Source: Aegilops tauschii subsp. strangulata (lineage: Eukaryota > Streptophyta > Magnoliopsida > Poales > Poaceae). Taken from it: a stretch of DNA of 64,000 nucleotides. Below are positions 20,768-32,405 of the stretch, piece by piece. Position 1 is the first letter of the stretch. Each line of letters begins with the position of its first letter. The stretch lies in assembly GCF_002575655.3 (NCBI RefSeq), contig NC_053041.3:121054318-121118317 (forward strand), written 5' to 3'. The notes under the pieces are model-generated. The model was given only the letters and a program-made list of their open reading frames with translations. It was not told where the DNA came from and searched no databases. A program made the position numbers and the translations under genes.

Positions 20768-22286
20768 CTCGATGTCACGATCCGGTGGCATGCCTGGTAA
20801 CTCCTCTCGAAAAACATCTGGGTAATCCTTCACTACAGGCACTTCCTCCTGAACAACTCCCGTGAGGGTATTTACTTGGCTCCTCCTAGACGCATGCCTA
20901 GATACATACTTAATCCTTTTTCCCTCCGGGGTGGTGAGATAAATCGACTTACTAGCACAGTCAATGCTTCCTCCATACTTTGACATCCAGTCCATGCCTA
21001 ATATCACATCCAATCCTTGTGACTCCAAAATTATTAGGTCTGACGGGAAAACATGGCTACCAATGGTTAGGGGTATCTGGTCGCACCATCGACTAGCCAT
21101 ATACTCTGCTCCAGGTGAACTCACTAACAAAGGGGTCCTAAGGGTTTGGGTTGGTAGTTTAAACTTATCCACGAATTCCCTTGATATGTATGAATGTGAT
21201 GCACTAGTGTCAAAAAGAACAAGGGCGGTAAAAGACTTAACCAAAAACTCACCGATAACCGCGTCTGGCTGCTCTTCAACCTCCTCCACATTAACGTGGT
21301 TGACTTGTCCTTTGTTGAATGGATTGGGCTTCTTCCCAGCACTCCCATTGCCGTTTCCATTCTTCGCTTCAGGGCACTCCGTGGCATAGTGTCCAGTCTT
21401 CCCGCACTTAAAGCAAGTAATGTGACTTAGATCTCTCTTGGCGGGTGTGGCTAGATTGGAGCGGTTATGATTGTTGCTTGTTCCGTTCCCAGTCCCATTC
21501 TTAGAACCATTGTGGTTATGCAAACTTCCTCCGGTGTGGTTATGACCTCCATGCTTATGAACAAGTCCTCCCGAGTTCGGGGTTAGACGAGGTTTCTGCT
21601 GAGCTCCTGAGTTATACCTCCCTTGCCCATACTTCCTCTTACGTCTCTCAATCTGCTGCTGCTTCCCTTGAATCATAAGAGCCTTATCTACCAACTCCTG
21701 GTAGTTGTTGAATGTTGCCACCATTAATTGCATGCTCATCTCATCATTCAGCCCTTCCATAAACTTCTCCTGCTTTGCGGCATCTATGGCCACATCATAA
21801 GGGGCATAGTGAGATAACTTGCTAAACTCATCCACATACTGAGCTATAGTGCGGTTCCCCTGGCGTAAGTTAAGAAACTCACGCTTCTTCATGCTCATAG
21901 CTCTAGTTGACACATGGGCTATGCGAAAAGCTTGCTGAAACTGATCCCAAGTGACGTTGGCTATGGGGAAAGTGGCCGTATAATTCTCCCACCATGAGGC
22001 TACTGGTCCATGCGGCAAAGCGCACCTTCTCAGCATCTGTGCAACCTGCGGTGGTCAACTCCCTTCCAATACGGCATAGCCAATCATCAGCAACTATAGG
22101 CTCGGTGCTACTGGAAAACACCCGTGGCTGCAACCTCAGAAAGCGAGCTAAGTTGTCAACTGGAGGCGGGTTGTTGTTGTTGTTGCCTTGGTTCTGGACT
22201 AACAATTGCATCAAGGCATTCTGCTGCTGGATCAACTGAGTAAGCTCTGGCGGGAAGGCAAATCCGGTGTCACGTCTCGGAGGCAT
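20760..22286 (-). pseudogene. Gypsy-3 gag and protease, one frameshift
   Basis: Starts at an ATG at 22286 (MPPRRDTGFAFPPELTQL). A shift near 22012 separates the first 90 residues from the rest, which then reads to the protease. Gag carries WWENYTATFPIANVTWDQF and a CCHC knuckle, CFKCGKTGHYATEC, near 21370-21412. The protease active site reads LFDTSASHSYIS, with Ser where Gly is usual after Asp-Thr; the catalytic Asp is kept. ILGMDWM marks the protease C-terminal region. Only two shifts in about 2.9 kb of gag-pol suggest a fairly young element. Confidence 0.88.
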
Positions 22287-22482
22287 CTGGTGGGTTTAGA
22301 GGGGAGAGATTAGAATAGAAAAGGGGTCTAGTGAGAAGGCACTACCCATATGCACATGAGACAAACACAATCATTTCACTCAATCAACCAAGCAAGGCAT
22401 ACAAACGGTCTAGAACTATCGTTGAAAGTCCTCAACTACTACTATATACATGGGGGAATACTACTAATTATTTGGTGGTCAT

Positions 22483-23214
22483 CTAAAAATTTTGATCGGT
22501 AGAGGACTCCATAATGTCTGCTCCAGCTTCGTCTTCAAAGTCATCTTCACTGGGGTCGGAGTCAGTGTCGTCAATGATGATGTAGTTCTCCGGGCAAGTG
22601 GAATCGTCGTCCTCTCCTCCTGGCGCGGGGTCTCCCATGAATACTCCGATCTTCTTTATCAGGTCGTCATTCTTCTCCAATAGTGTTGCAATTTCCTTCT
22701 CATATCCATCGCGTGTAGACTTGAGTTCTTCTTCTAGCTCGATGATCCTTGTCTTCACCTTCTTCAAATCTATCATGTCTGCGCACATCTGATTCTCCTG
22801 GCGTCGAATGTGCTGGTTTAACTCCTGGATGAAAGCTGTAATGGATCTGTCCTTCTTGGTGCTGATCATCTCCCATTGCTCATCTCGGCGCCCACATATT
22901 TGATAGATAGTGTCCTTGAGATCCTTGTTGTAGACTTCTCCAATACGTCCCATGGTAATGTGGGCTGCCATGCTCTTGCCTAGACTCCAGGTGGGTGCTT
23001 CAAAAGAAAATTCTATGGGCTTAGTGGTTGGCGAGAACGTCCTGCCTGGAACTTGAACTTGAATCATCCAGTGCTCCTCTTCTAGTAAAGTGGCGTTGTA
23101 AGTCCCGGTGAAGCTTGGTATTCTGATGTTCAGGTACCTAGTGACTTCCTTCAAGTGGCGTCCAAAGGGTGTGTCTTCATCCGATTGTGCAAACTTTTTC
23201 TTCGAATCCGCCAT
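22483..23214 (-). CDS. Extra 243-aa ORF between primer site and gag of Gypsy-3
   Basis: Intact from an ATG at 23214 to a stop at 22483, on the same strand as gag and 196 bases upstream of it. I do not recognise a domain. Residues 1-110 look globular and mixed (PFGRHLKEVTRYLNIRIPSF); 125-195 are a likely coiled coil rich in Lys/Glu/Leu (KTRIIELEEELKSTRDGYEK); the last 45 are strongly acidic (DDTDSDPSEDDFEDEAG). There is no zinc knuckle, protease or transmembrane segment. Extra ORFs upstream of gag are known in some plant Gypsy lineages, function unknown. That this frame has no stop while gag has a shift argues for coding use, though one copy cannot prove it. Confidence 0.7.
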   Translation of the reverse strand: MADSKKKFAQSDEDTPFGRHLKEVTRYLNIRIPSFTGTYNATLLEEEHWMIQVQVPGRTFSPTTKPIEFSFEAPTWSLGKSMAAHITMGRIGEVYNKDLKDTIYQICGRRDEQWEMISTKKDRSITAFIQELNQHIRRQENQMCADMIDLKKVKTRIIELEEELKSTRDGYEKEIATLLEKNDDLIKKIGVFMGDPAPGGEDDDSTCPENYIIIDDTDSDPSEDDFEDEAGADIMESSTDQNF

Positions 23215-23306
23215 CCTAAAGAGTAGAAAATGGAGAGGAGTCAGAAATGAGTAGAGAAGAGTGACCTATGGCTTATCTTAGTGGTCGTGTCATACACTCA
23301 GTATGT

Positions 23307-23318
23307 GCTCTGATACCA
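23307..23318 (-). other. Primer-binding site, tRNA-iMet type (Gypsy-3)
   Basis: On the minus strand TGGTATCAGAGC, complementary to the initiator tRNA-Met 3' end, three bases after the LTR edge at 23322. It fixes the LTR boundary and orientation. Confidence 0.9.
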
Positions 23319-23321
23319 TCT

Positions 23322-25983
23322 TGTAGCGACCCGACCTCAAACGGTCAAGTCCCTGTGCTTCAGTGTCATCCCTGGATCTGTAATCCTGACACACACAGTA
23401 CTCGAAGGATTTATAACAGAGTAGCAATCACACACTTATTACATCGAATGTCTCAGAAGAGAACTTATTACAATAAATATGGCTTAAGGCCATCTAATAC
23501 GATAACAACGGAAGGCTTGGAAGATAAAGTGAGTCCATCAACTCCAACGGCATAGCTGAGCTGCACGGCAACGACCTAACGAACCTTACTCGTCGTCCGA
23601 AAAGTCTGCAACATAATACGTTGCAGCCCGGAAACGGGTCAACACATGGAATATGCTGGCAATATAACACAGTAGAGCAAGAACAGAATAATGCTATCAC
23701 TACATGCATATTTGGCTGGTGGAAAGCTCTATGGTTATAGTTTTGCGAAAAGCCAATTTTTCCCTACAACAAAGGAATAAGTTTTATTTTAACTATCATG
23801 GTAGTTGAAACATCATTGGGAAGGTTCCTCCAACTCAATCCCAATTAAAAGTAATTATCAACCCAACAATATTAATTTAGAGTGATGAGATACTTAGGAT
23901 AATCCAAGTACTGGATACTCAAGATGTCCATAACCGGGGACACGGCTAAACATGATTAGATTGTACACTCTGCAGAGGTTTGCGCACTTTTCCCCACAAG
24001 ACTCGATCTCCTCCGTTGGATTTCTCGCACTACAGGGTGTTTGAGAAATGGATGACCGAGACACAGTCTTTCAGAAACATTAACTCTTTACTCCGGGCAG
24101 ACCATACCAACCTACATCCCTCTACCTGCTGATCCACCTCTTCAAGAGCTCATGCAACCTACTCAACTATGCTAGAGCCCATAATAGCTTGTGGCTGCAC
24201 ACGGAAGTTTCTAGCATGAAAATATCTCAGTTCCCTTTGAGCCTGGGTGGCGGACCTTAGGATTATCACACGGGTACTCCGGGATATCCTAGGACAACAC
24301 TGGATTCTCCAGGTGCCCGACGAGCAATCCACCCAGATGTGTATTAAAGTTGCCACCTTAAGTTGAACCATTAATTAATCATATCACATCTGTCATGGAT
24401 TCACTCACCCAAACCACGTCTACGAGCATAGCATAGCAATATAAGCAATACGTAGAAGTAACTCCCAAGGGTTTGAATATAACAGGGTAATAGGTTATAC
24501 CTCATCAACTACTTCCCAATACCCACAAGTTAATCACATCCTAGTCATGCAATGTTTGAGGATTTGAACTAATGCATAAAAACTGGTTATAAAAGGAGTA
24601 TGATCAATGTGTTACTTGCCTTGCTGACGATCCGCATAACCTAAGGACTCGTAGTAGCACGCTTCGCACTCCGGGAATTCTATCGCAAACAAACAATAGC
24701 ATACATAAGCATTCAAGCAAAGATGCACAGGCAAAACTCAAATAAGAAGAATTGACCAGAAAGTTCAACTTAAGAAGTCCGGTTTCCGAAAAGAATCAAA
24801 TCAAACGGAGCAACGAAACTCAAACTGCGAAAGAAACAAGATCCGTTTACTAATCTGAACTAAAGTCAAATTTTACAGTACCAAAAATGTGTTCAAGTTG
24901 ATTAAACAAAAAGAGGGTTTCGAGACGAAGATCTAGGCGCTTGAATCGCCTGATTCCGATAAACGAGCGAAAAGATAAACTGAAATGAAAATCGGATTAG
25001 AAATCGCGATCGAAAATAATCGCAAAAAATGCGAGAAAAAGAAAAACTGACGAACAGGTTAACGAACAAACGTTCGCTTTCTGCGGCTAACGAGTGAACA
25101 CCGTTCGTTAAAACGAACGTACGGACGAACGTTCGCTAAATAAACTAAACCGAGAAAAAAACCGGTCTATTAAAAAAACGAAAACTAGGGTTTTCTAAAA
25201 AAACCGGATAGGTTTTCTAGAGAAAACCGGCGGCGGCGGCTACCTTGTCGGATCCGGCGGGGCGCGGGCCTCCGGCAGGGCTGGGTGGCATCGGCAAGGA
25301 CGGCGGAGGGCGGCGGCGCTGGGCGGCGACGCGGCAAGCGGCGGCGGCGACTGCAGGCGGCGGGCGGCGGCGGCGGCGGACTTCCGGACTCCTGCGGAGT
25401 CCGGTGCGGGCACGGGCGCGGGGGGAGGCGGTGGCGGCGCGGCGGGCTGGCCTGGCTCGGCTAGGCTTCGGCCCAGTCGGGCGCTAGAGTTTTTTTTAAA
25501 TAATTTCATCGAAACTTAAATAAATATTAGAAAAATAAATAAAAATGTAAAAATACCAAAACAAATTTTCACCGTCTAAATAAAATATTTAGAACAAGAT
25601 GAACATTTTCTTGGCCCTAAAATTCAATTTGAAAAACGTGCAATTTTTCTAATGCAAATAAAATAGCAATAAATTCCGAATAAATTCAAATAATTGATTT
25701 TAATATTTTTCCTCCAATATTTCAATTATTTTGGAGAAGTCATATTATCTCCTCTCATATATTTTAATAAGAAATACCTTTGGAGAGAAAAATAATTAAA
25801 ACCAATAATGCTCGTTTCAATATTTGATAAGATTCAAATATGAAAACAATGAAATCCCCAACTCTCTCCGAGGGTCCTTGAGTTGCTTAGGATTTCGAGG
25901 ATCGCGAAACGAAATGCAATAAAATATGATATGCATGAATGATCTATGTATAACATTCCAAATTGAAAATTTGGGATGTTACA
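23322..25983 (-). repeat. Gypsy-3 5' LTR (2662 bp)
   Basis: Plus-strand edges are TGTAGCGACCC at 23322 and GGGATGTTACA ending at 25983, so on the minus strand it runs TGTAACATCCC...GGGTCGCTACA with matching TGTA/TACA ends. Bases 23322-24371 are homologous to the Gypsy-2 LTR at 1625-2613. 24372-25040 is AT-rich; 25050-25135 has repeated CGTTCG/CGAACG motifs; 25225-25495 is a GC-rich island; 25500-25860 is AT-rich. Open frames in the GC island are not considered genes. Confidence 0.88.
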
Positions 25984-28900
25984 AAGAACTTCAAGAAGGA
26001 CGGCAAGGGAGTTGCCGCGCCCGGTAAATCAGTTGCCGGGAAGAAGCCAAAGAATGGACCCAAGCCCGAGACTCAGTGCTTTTATTGCAAAGCAAATGGT
26101 CACTAGAAGCGGAACTGCCCCAAGTACTTAGCGGATAAGAAGGCCGACAATACCAAAGGTATATATGATATACATGTTATTGATGTGTACCTTACCAGCA
26201 CTCGTAGTAGCTCCTGGGTATTTGATACCGGTGCGGTTGCTCATATTTGTAACTCAAAACAGGAGCTGTGGAATAAGCAGAGACTGGCGAAGGACGAGGT
26301 GACAATGCACGTCGGGAATTGTTCCAAGGTCGATGTGATCGCCGTCGGCACGCTACCTCTACATTTACCTTCGGGATTAGTTTTAAACCTCAATAATTGT
26401 TATTTAGTGCCAGCTTTGAGCATGAACATTGTATCTGGATCTCATTTAATGCGAGATGGCTACTCATTTAAATCTGAGAATAAGGGTTGTTCTATTTATA
26501 TGAGAGATATGTTTTATGGTCATGCCTCGCTGGTCAATGGTTTATTCTTATTGAAACTCGAACGTGATGTTACACCTATTCGTAGTGTGAATGCCAAAAG
26601 ATGTAAGGTTGATAATGATAGTCCCACATACTTGTGGCACTGCAGCCTTGGTCACATTCGTGTCAAATGCAAGAAGAAACTCCATGCAGATGGACTTTTG
26701 GAGTCTCTTGATTATGAATCATTTGACACATGCGAACCATGCCTCATGGGCAAAATGACCAAGACTCCGTTCTCCAGAACAATGGAGCGAGCAACCAACT
26801 TATTGGAAATCATACATACTGATGTGTGCGGTCCAATGAGCGTTGAGGCTCGCGGTGGCTATCGTTATGTTCTCACCCTCACTGATGACTTAAGTAGATA
26901 TGGGTATTTCTACTTAATGAAACACAAGTCCAAGACCTTTGAAAAGTTCAAGGAATTTCAGAGTGAGGTAGAGAATCAACGTGATAGGAAAATAAAGTTC
27001 TTACGATCAGATCATGGGGGAGAATATTTGAGTCACGAATTTGGCACGCACTTAAGGAAATGTGGAATTGTTTCACAACTCACGCCGCCTGGAACACCTC
27101 AGCATAATGGTGTGTCCGAACATCGTAATCGTACTCTATTGGATAGGGTGCGATCTATGATGTCTCTTACCGATCTACCGCTATCATTTTGGGGTTATGC
27201 TTTAGAGACTGCCGCATTCACTTTAAATAGGGCTCCATCGAAATCCGTTGAGATGACACCGTATGAATTATGGTTTGGAAAGAAACCTAAGCTGTCGTTT
27301 CTGAAAGTTTGTGGATGCGATGCTTATGTCAAGAAACTTCAACCTGAAAAGCTTGAACCCAAGTTGGAAAAATGCGTCTTCATAGGATACCCTAAGGAAA
27401 CTATTGGGTATAGCTTCTACCTCAGATCCGAAGGCAAGATCTTTGTTGCCAAGAATGGATCCTTTCTAGAGAAAGAGTTTCTCTCGAAAGAAGTAAGTGG
27501 GAGGAAAGTAGAACTTGATGAGGTACTGCCTCTTGAACCGGAAAGTAGCGCAGCTCAGGAAAATGTTTCTGTGGTGCGTGCACCGATTAAAGAGGAAGTT
27601 AATGATGATTATCATGAAATTTCGGATCAAGGTACTACTGAACTTCATAGGTCCACGAGGAAACGTTCCGCACCAGAGTGGTACGGCAACCCTGTCCTGG
27701 AAATCATGTTGTTAGACAACGGTGAACCTTCGAACTATGAAGAAGCAATGTCGGGCCCAGATTCCAACAAATGGCTTGAAGCCATGAAATCCGAGATAGG
27801 ATCCATGTATGAAAACAAAGTATGGACTTTGATAGACTTGCCCGGTGATCGGCGAGCCATAGAAAATAAATGGATCTTTAAGAAGAAGATGGACGCGGAT
27901 GGTAATGTGACCATCTATAAAGCTTGGCTTGTCGCTAAGGGTTATCGACAAGTTCAAGGGGTTGACTACAATGAGACCTTCTCACCCGTAGCGAAGCTGA
28001 AGTCCGTCCGAATCATGTCAGCAATTGCTGCATTCTATGATTATGAGATATGGCGAATGGACGTCAAAACGGCATTCCTTAACGGTTTCCTTAAGGAAGA
28101 ATTGTATATGATGCAGCCGGAAGGTTTTGTCGATCCTAAGAATGCTAACAAGGTGTGCAAACTCCAGCGCTCAATCTATGGGCTGTTGCAAGCATCTCGG
28201 AGTTGGAACATTCGCTTTGATGAGATGATCAAAGCGTTTGGGTTTACGCAGACTTATGGAGAAGCCTGTGTTTACAACAAAGTGAGTGGGAGCTCTGTAG
28301 CATTTCTCATATTATATGTGGATGACATACTATTGATGGGAAATGATATAGAATTTTTGGAAAGCATAAAGGCCTACTTGAATAAGTGTTTTTCAATGAA
28401 GGACCTTGGATAAGCTACTTACATATTAGGCATCAAGATCTATAGAGATAGATCGAGACGCCTCATTAGGCTTTCACAAAGCACATACCTTGACAACATA
28501 TTGAAGAAGTTCAATATGGATCAGTCCAAGAAGGGGTTCTTGCCTGTATTGCAAGGTGTGAGATTGAGCACTGCTCAATGCCCGACCACAGCAGAAGATA
28601 GAGAAAAGATGAGTGTCATCCCCTATGCCTCGGCCATAGGGTCTATTATGTATGCCATGCTATGTACCAAACCTGATGTAAACCTTGCCGTATGTTTGGT
28701 AGGAAGGTACCAAAGTAATCCCGGCATGGAACACTGGACATCAGTCAAGAATATCCTGAAGTACGTGAAAAGGACTAAGGATATGTTTCTCGTTTATGGA
28801 GGTGAGGAAGAGCTCGTCGTAAAGGGTTACATCGATGCTAGCTTCGACACATATCTCGATGACTCCAAGTCACAAACCGGATACGTGTATATTTTGAATG

Positions 28901-29298
28901 GTGGGTCAATCAGCTGGTGCAGTTGCAAGCAAAGCGTCGTGGAGGGATCTACATGTGAAGCAGAGTACATGGCAACCTCGGAGGCAGCACATGAAGCAAT
29001 CTGGATGAAGGAGTTCATTACCGACCTAGGAGTTATTCCCAATGCGTCGGGCCCGATGACTCTCTTATGTGACAACACTGGAGCTATTGCCCTTGCCAAG
29101 GAGCCCAGGTTTCACAAGAAGACCAGGCATATCAAGCGTCACTTCAACTCCATTCGTGAAAATGTTCAAGATGGAGACATAGAGATTTGTAAAGTGCATA
29201 CGGACCTGAATGTCGCAGATCCGTTGACTAAACCTCTTCCACGAGAAAAACATGATCAACACCAGAACTCTATGGGTGTTCGATTCATCACAATGTAA
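25984..29298 (+). pseudogene. Copia (Angela-like) gag-pol polyprotein, 5'-truncated, two in-frame stops
   Basis: One frame runs from the Gypsy-3 junction to the TAA ending at 29298, broken only by TAG at 26104-26106 (in the CCHC knuckle, after CFYCKANGH) and TAA at 28411-28413 (after FSMKDLG). Order is Copia-type: protease WVFDTGAVAHIC near 26216, pre-integrase LWHCSLGHI, integrase with HTDVCGP, RSDHGGEY and PQHNGVSEHRNRT, reverse transcriptase with MDVKTAFLNG and ILYVDDILLMGND near 28310, and RNase H with YIDASFDTYLDD and EAEYMATSEAAHEA. Both stops are single-base changes. The gag N-terminus, leader and primer site are absent. Confidence 0.92.
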
Positions 29299-29317
29299 CT
29301 AGATTATTGACTCTAGT

Positions 29318-29330
29318 GCAAGTGGGAGAC
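29318..29330 (+). other. Polypurine tract of the Copia element
   Basis: gcaagtgggagac directly precedes the 3' LTR start at 29331; this purine-rich position is where plus-strand DNA synthesis is primed. Confidence 0.8.
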
Positions 29331-31046
29331 TGTTGGAAATATGCCCTAGAGGCAATAATAAAATGGTTATTATTATATTTCCTTGTTCATGATAATTGTC
29401 TATTGTTCATGCTATAATTGTGTTATCCGGAAATCGTAATACATGTGTGAATACGTAGACCACAACATGTCCCTAGTGAGCCTCTAGTTGACTAGCTCGT
29501 TGATCAATAGATGGTTACGGTTTCCTGACCATGGACATTGGATGTCGTTGATATTGGGATCACATCATTAGGAGAATGAAGTGATGGACAAGACCCAATC
29601 CTAAGCATAGCATAAGATCGTGTAGTTCGTTTGCTAAAGCTGTTCTAATGTCAAGTATCATTTCCTTAGACCATGAGATTGTGCAACTCCTGGATACCGT
29701 AGGAATGCTTTGGGTGTACCAAATGTCACAACGTAACTGGGTGGCTATAAAGGTACACTACAGGTATCTCTGAAAGTGTCTGTCAACTTGGCATGAATCG
29801 AGATTGGGATTTGTCACTCCGTATGACGGAGAGGTATCTCTGGGCCCACTCCGTAATGCAACATCATAATGAGCTCAATGTGACTAAGCAGTTAGTCACG
29901 GGATCATGCATTACGGAACGAGTAAAGTGAATTGTCGGTAACGAGATTGAACGAGGTATTGGGATACCGACAATCAAATCTCGGGCAAGTAACATACTGA
30001 TTGACAAAGGGAATTGTATACGGGATTGTTTGAATTCCCGACATCGTGGTTCATCCGATGAGATCATCGTGGAACATGTGGGAACCAACATGGGTATCCA
30101 GATCACGCTGTTGTTTATTGGCCGGAGAGATGTCTCGGTCATGTCTGCATGATTCCCGAACCCGTAGGGTCTACACACTTAAGGTTCGGTGACGCTAGAG
30201 TTTTTATGGGAATTAGTATGCGGTTACCGAATGTTGTTAGGAGTCCCGAATGAGATCCCGAACGTCACGAGGAGATTCCGGAATGGTATGCAGATGAAGA
30301 TTTATATATGGGAAGTCCTTATTCGGTCGCCGGAAGTGTTCGAGAGTTTATCGGTATTGTACCAGGACCACCGAATGGGTTCTGGGGGTCCACCGGGAGG
30401 GTCAACCTGCCCCGGAGGGCCCTATGGGCTGAATATGGAGGGGAACCAGCCCCTAGGTGGGCTGGGCGCCAAACCCCCCTAGGGCCCATGCGCCTAGGGT
30501 TGGGGGGAACCCTAAAGGGGGCGCCCCCTTGGCTTGGGGGGCAAGCCTCCCCCCTTGGCCGCCGCCCCCCTCTAGATCCATCTGGAGGGGGCCGGCCCCC
30601 CTATCCCTTGCCCCTATAAATAGAGGGGAGGTGGGAGGGCTGCCGCACTCTTCCCCTGGCACGGCCCTCTCCCTTCCCAACACCTCCTCCTCCTCCGTAG
30701 TGTTTGGCGAAGCCCTGCCGGAGAACTGCAAGCTCCACCACCACGTCGTCGTGCTACCGGAGCTCTCCCTCAACTTCTCCTCTCCCCTTGTTGGATCAAG
30801 AAGGAGGAGACTCCCCGGTCTGTACATGTGTTGAAAGCGGAGGCGCCGTCCGTTCGGCGTTAGATCGGATATTCCGCGATTTGAATCGCCGCGAGTACGA
30901 CTCCCTCATCCGCGTTCTAGTAACGCTTCCGCATCCCGATTTTCAAGGGTATGAAGATACACTCCCCCCTCTATCATTGCTGGTCTCTCCATAGATTGAT
31001 CTTGTTGATGCATAAAATTTTTTAATTTCTGCAACGACCCCCAACA
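29331..31046 (+). repeat. Copia 3' LTR, full length (1716 bp)
   Basis: Starts TGTTGGAAATATGCCC and ends CCCCCAACA at 31046. A TATA-like cctataaatagagg lies at 30612-30625 and is a plausible promoter for the downstream R region. The GC-rich 30340-30620 part has chance open frames on both strands. Confidence 0.92.
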
Positions 31047-31051
31047 GAGGC
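31047..31051. repeat. Target-site duplication of the Copia element, right copy
   Basis: gaggc, identical to 8479-8483. Beyond it the Athila LTR resumes. Confidence 0.9.
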
Positions 31052-31395
31052 CTGCCAGGTGGCCCACGAGGCAGGAGGGCGCGCCCAAGGGGGTAGGGCG
31101 CCCCCCACCCTCGTCGATGGTGGGTGGCCCCCCTATGGTACTTTATTCGCTCAGTATTTTTATTAATTCCAAAAATAACTTCCGTGGAGTTTCAGGACTT
31201 TTGGAGTTGTGCAGAATAGGTCTCTAATATATGCTCCTTTTCCAGCCCAGAATTCCAGCTGTCGGCATTCTCCCTCTTCATGCAAACCTTGTAAAATAAG
31301 AGAGAGTGGGCATAAGTATTGTGACATAATGTGCAATAACAGCCTATAATGCAGTAAATATCGATATAAAAGCATGATGCAAAATGGACGTATCA
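31052..31395 (-). repeat. Athila-like 5' LTR, upstream part
   Basis: Continuation of the LTR interrupted at 8483. On the minus strand it begins TGATACGTCCATTTTGC. The next five bases (ttgac, 31396-31400) would be the target duplication; the other copy is outside the window. Confidence 0.85.
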
Positions 31396-31433
31396 TTGAC
31401 CAACACGTAGACAACACAAGAAGCAAAACTTAC

Positions 31434-31709
31434 GATCTCCATGATTGACTCGCATGTTGCCCACATTCTTTCCCCTTGTCTAATCACACTCCAATGCTTC
31501 ATGACAATGTTTGAAATGGTGTACCACCGATGAAATAGCCACTTCGCATTGCGGTCATGGATCGCGTCCAAATTGTAGGAAGGGTAGTGCTTGTGTTCAC
31601 GAAACCAGGAATGTACATGTTGCCAAAATATTGTACCCTTTTGCTTCATGCCTACAAAGCCCTCACTTGTGGCCAACCATGTGCTGCTCAACAATGCATC
31701 GTCCCTCAC
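31434..31709 (-). pseudogene. PIF/Harbinger ORF1-like (Myb/SANT-type) exon fragment
   Basis: The translation (DDALLSSTWLATSEGF, FWQHVHSWFREHKHYPSY, KWLFHRWYTISNIVMKHW) has the spaced Trp pattern of the Myb/SANT-like protein that accompanies PIF/Harbinger transposase and of related plant proteins. The exon ends at a GTAAGT donor (31433-31428) after ESIMEI, and the Athila LTR starts 38 bases into that intron. No ATG opens it; at 31710 the frame runs into LINE-derived sequence, so the N-terminus is lost. Could also derive from a host gene of the same family. Confidence 0.65.
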
Positions 31710-31711
31710 CG

Positions 31712-32400
31712 ATCTTCGTCCTTGATGAGCTGAAGGAGATTGCTAAAGGAGGGTTGTAGTCCATCAAAGACGAAGCCATTCTAATGCTTCCATAGAAGCC
31801 AAGCCGTCAGGAGGAGGAGGAGGAGGGATGAGATTCCTTTTCGGCAGGAGGATGTGGACATGGCTAGGGTATCACGACACCACTCCAGGAAGGGGGAGTT
31901 GGGGTGGGGTGGAGCAGTGGTTGAACGACACAATGTGAGCACCTCATGCTAGAGTTGTCGGGAGAAGGAGCAGTCGGTCAAGAGGTGATGAATGCTCTCC
32001 GTTTCTTGGTTGCAATGGAGGCATCTATCTGCGAGGTATACCATGGTGCACGAGTCTTTCCGTGGTTCGGCATCACTCTTGGGAGGCCAGCCACAAGAAG
32101 ATCTTGACGTGAAGAGGTACCCATGTGTTTTCAAGTGAGTCGCTAATGCGGATCTGGCAAGGAGCCAGCGAACATGGTGGAGTAGGAGGAGGCGGCAGAG
32201 TAGACTCCTGAGAGTGGTATGTCGAAGCAACCGCCATAGGTCGACGTAATGAACCATGGCGGCACGGCCTAGGGAACCCTGGATGTCATGGACCTAAGAC
32301 CGGAGATGCAGTCCATCATGCACAGTGCACAACTTGTGACGATGATGAGGGACCATCGTGTAGATGAGAGGGGACAGCTCAATGATGCAACAACTAGACA
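31712..32400 (-). pseudogene. LINE (non-LTR retrotransposon) reverse-transcriptase tail with zf-RVT domain
   Basis: The minus-strand frame reads VHDIQGSLGRAAMVHYVDLW, then SSCGWPPKSD and CLHCNQETESIHHLLTDC, the C-x-x-C...H...C pattern of the zf-RVT domain found at the end of plant LINE ORF2 proteins. In-frame TAG codons replace a Trp (after CSFSRQL, near 31946) and one residue in WLLWKH*NGFVF. The fragment ends at about 31711 against the PIF-like exon. No endonuclease or reverse-transcriptase core is present. Confidence 0.75.
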
Positions 32401-32405
32401 CCCAA

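Larger units (their letters stand above)
19337..25983 (-). mobile_element. Gypsy-3 retrotransposon, 5' two-thirds, truncated after RNase H
   Basis: On the minus strand: 5' LTR (25983-23322), tRNA-iMet primer site, a 243-aa extra ORF, gag, protease, reverse transcriptase and RNase H. Integrase and the 3' LTR are missing; the sequence breaks into CACTA-2 near 19336. The coding features (CCHC gag, FIDDI reverse transcriptase, iMet primer) fit the chromovirus side of Ty3/Gypsy, probably Tekay-like. It sits in the Copia gag; aagaa at 25984-25988 would be one target duplication. Confidence 0.85.
8484..31046 (+). mobile_element. Copia retrotransposon (Angela/WIS/BARE-1 type) with nested insertions and an internal deletion
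   Basis: Own sequence is 8484-9593 (5' LTR, first 1110 bp) and 25984-31046 (late gag to 3' LTR). Between them lie CACTA-1, CACTA-2 and Gypsy-3. The LTR starts TGTTGGAAATATGCCC and ends ...CCAACA, and is flanked by gaggc on both sides. The LTR remainder, primer site, leader and gag start are absent and probably lost in the deletion near 19336. By eye the shared 1.1 kb of the two LTRs differ at about 55 positions (roughly 5%), so the insertion is not recent. Confidence 0.9.

Noticed and set aside
25240..25509. 89-aa and 80-aa frames
   Set aside because: GC island of the Gypsy-3 LTR; composition artefact.
30453..30834. Frames of 124-125 aa on both strands
   Set aside because: They fall in the GC-rich part of the Copia 3' LTR.
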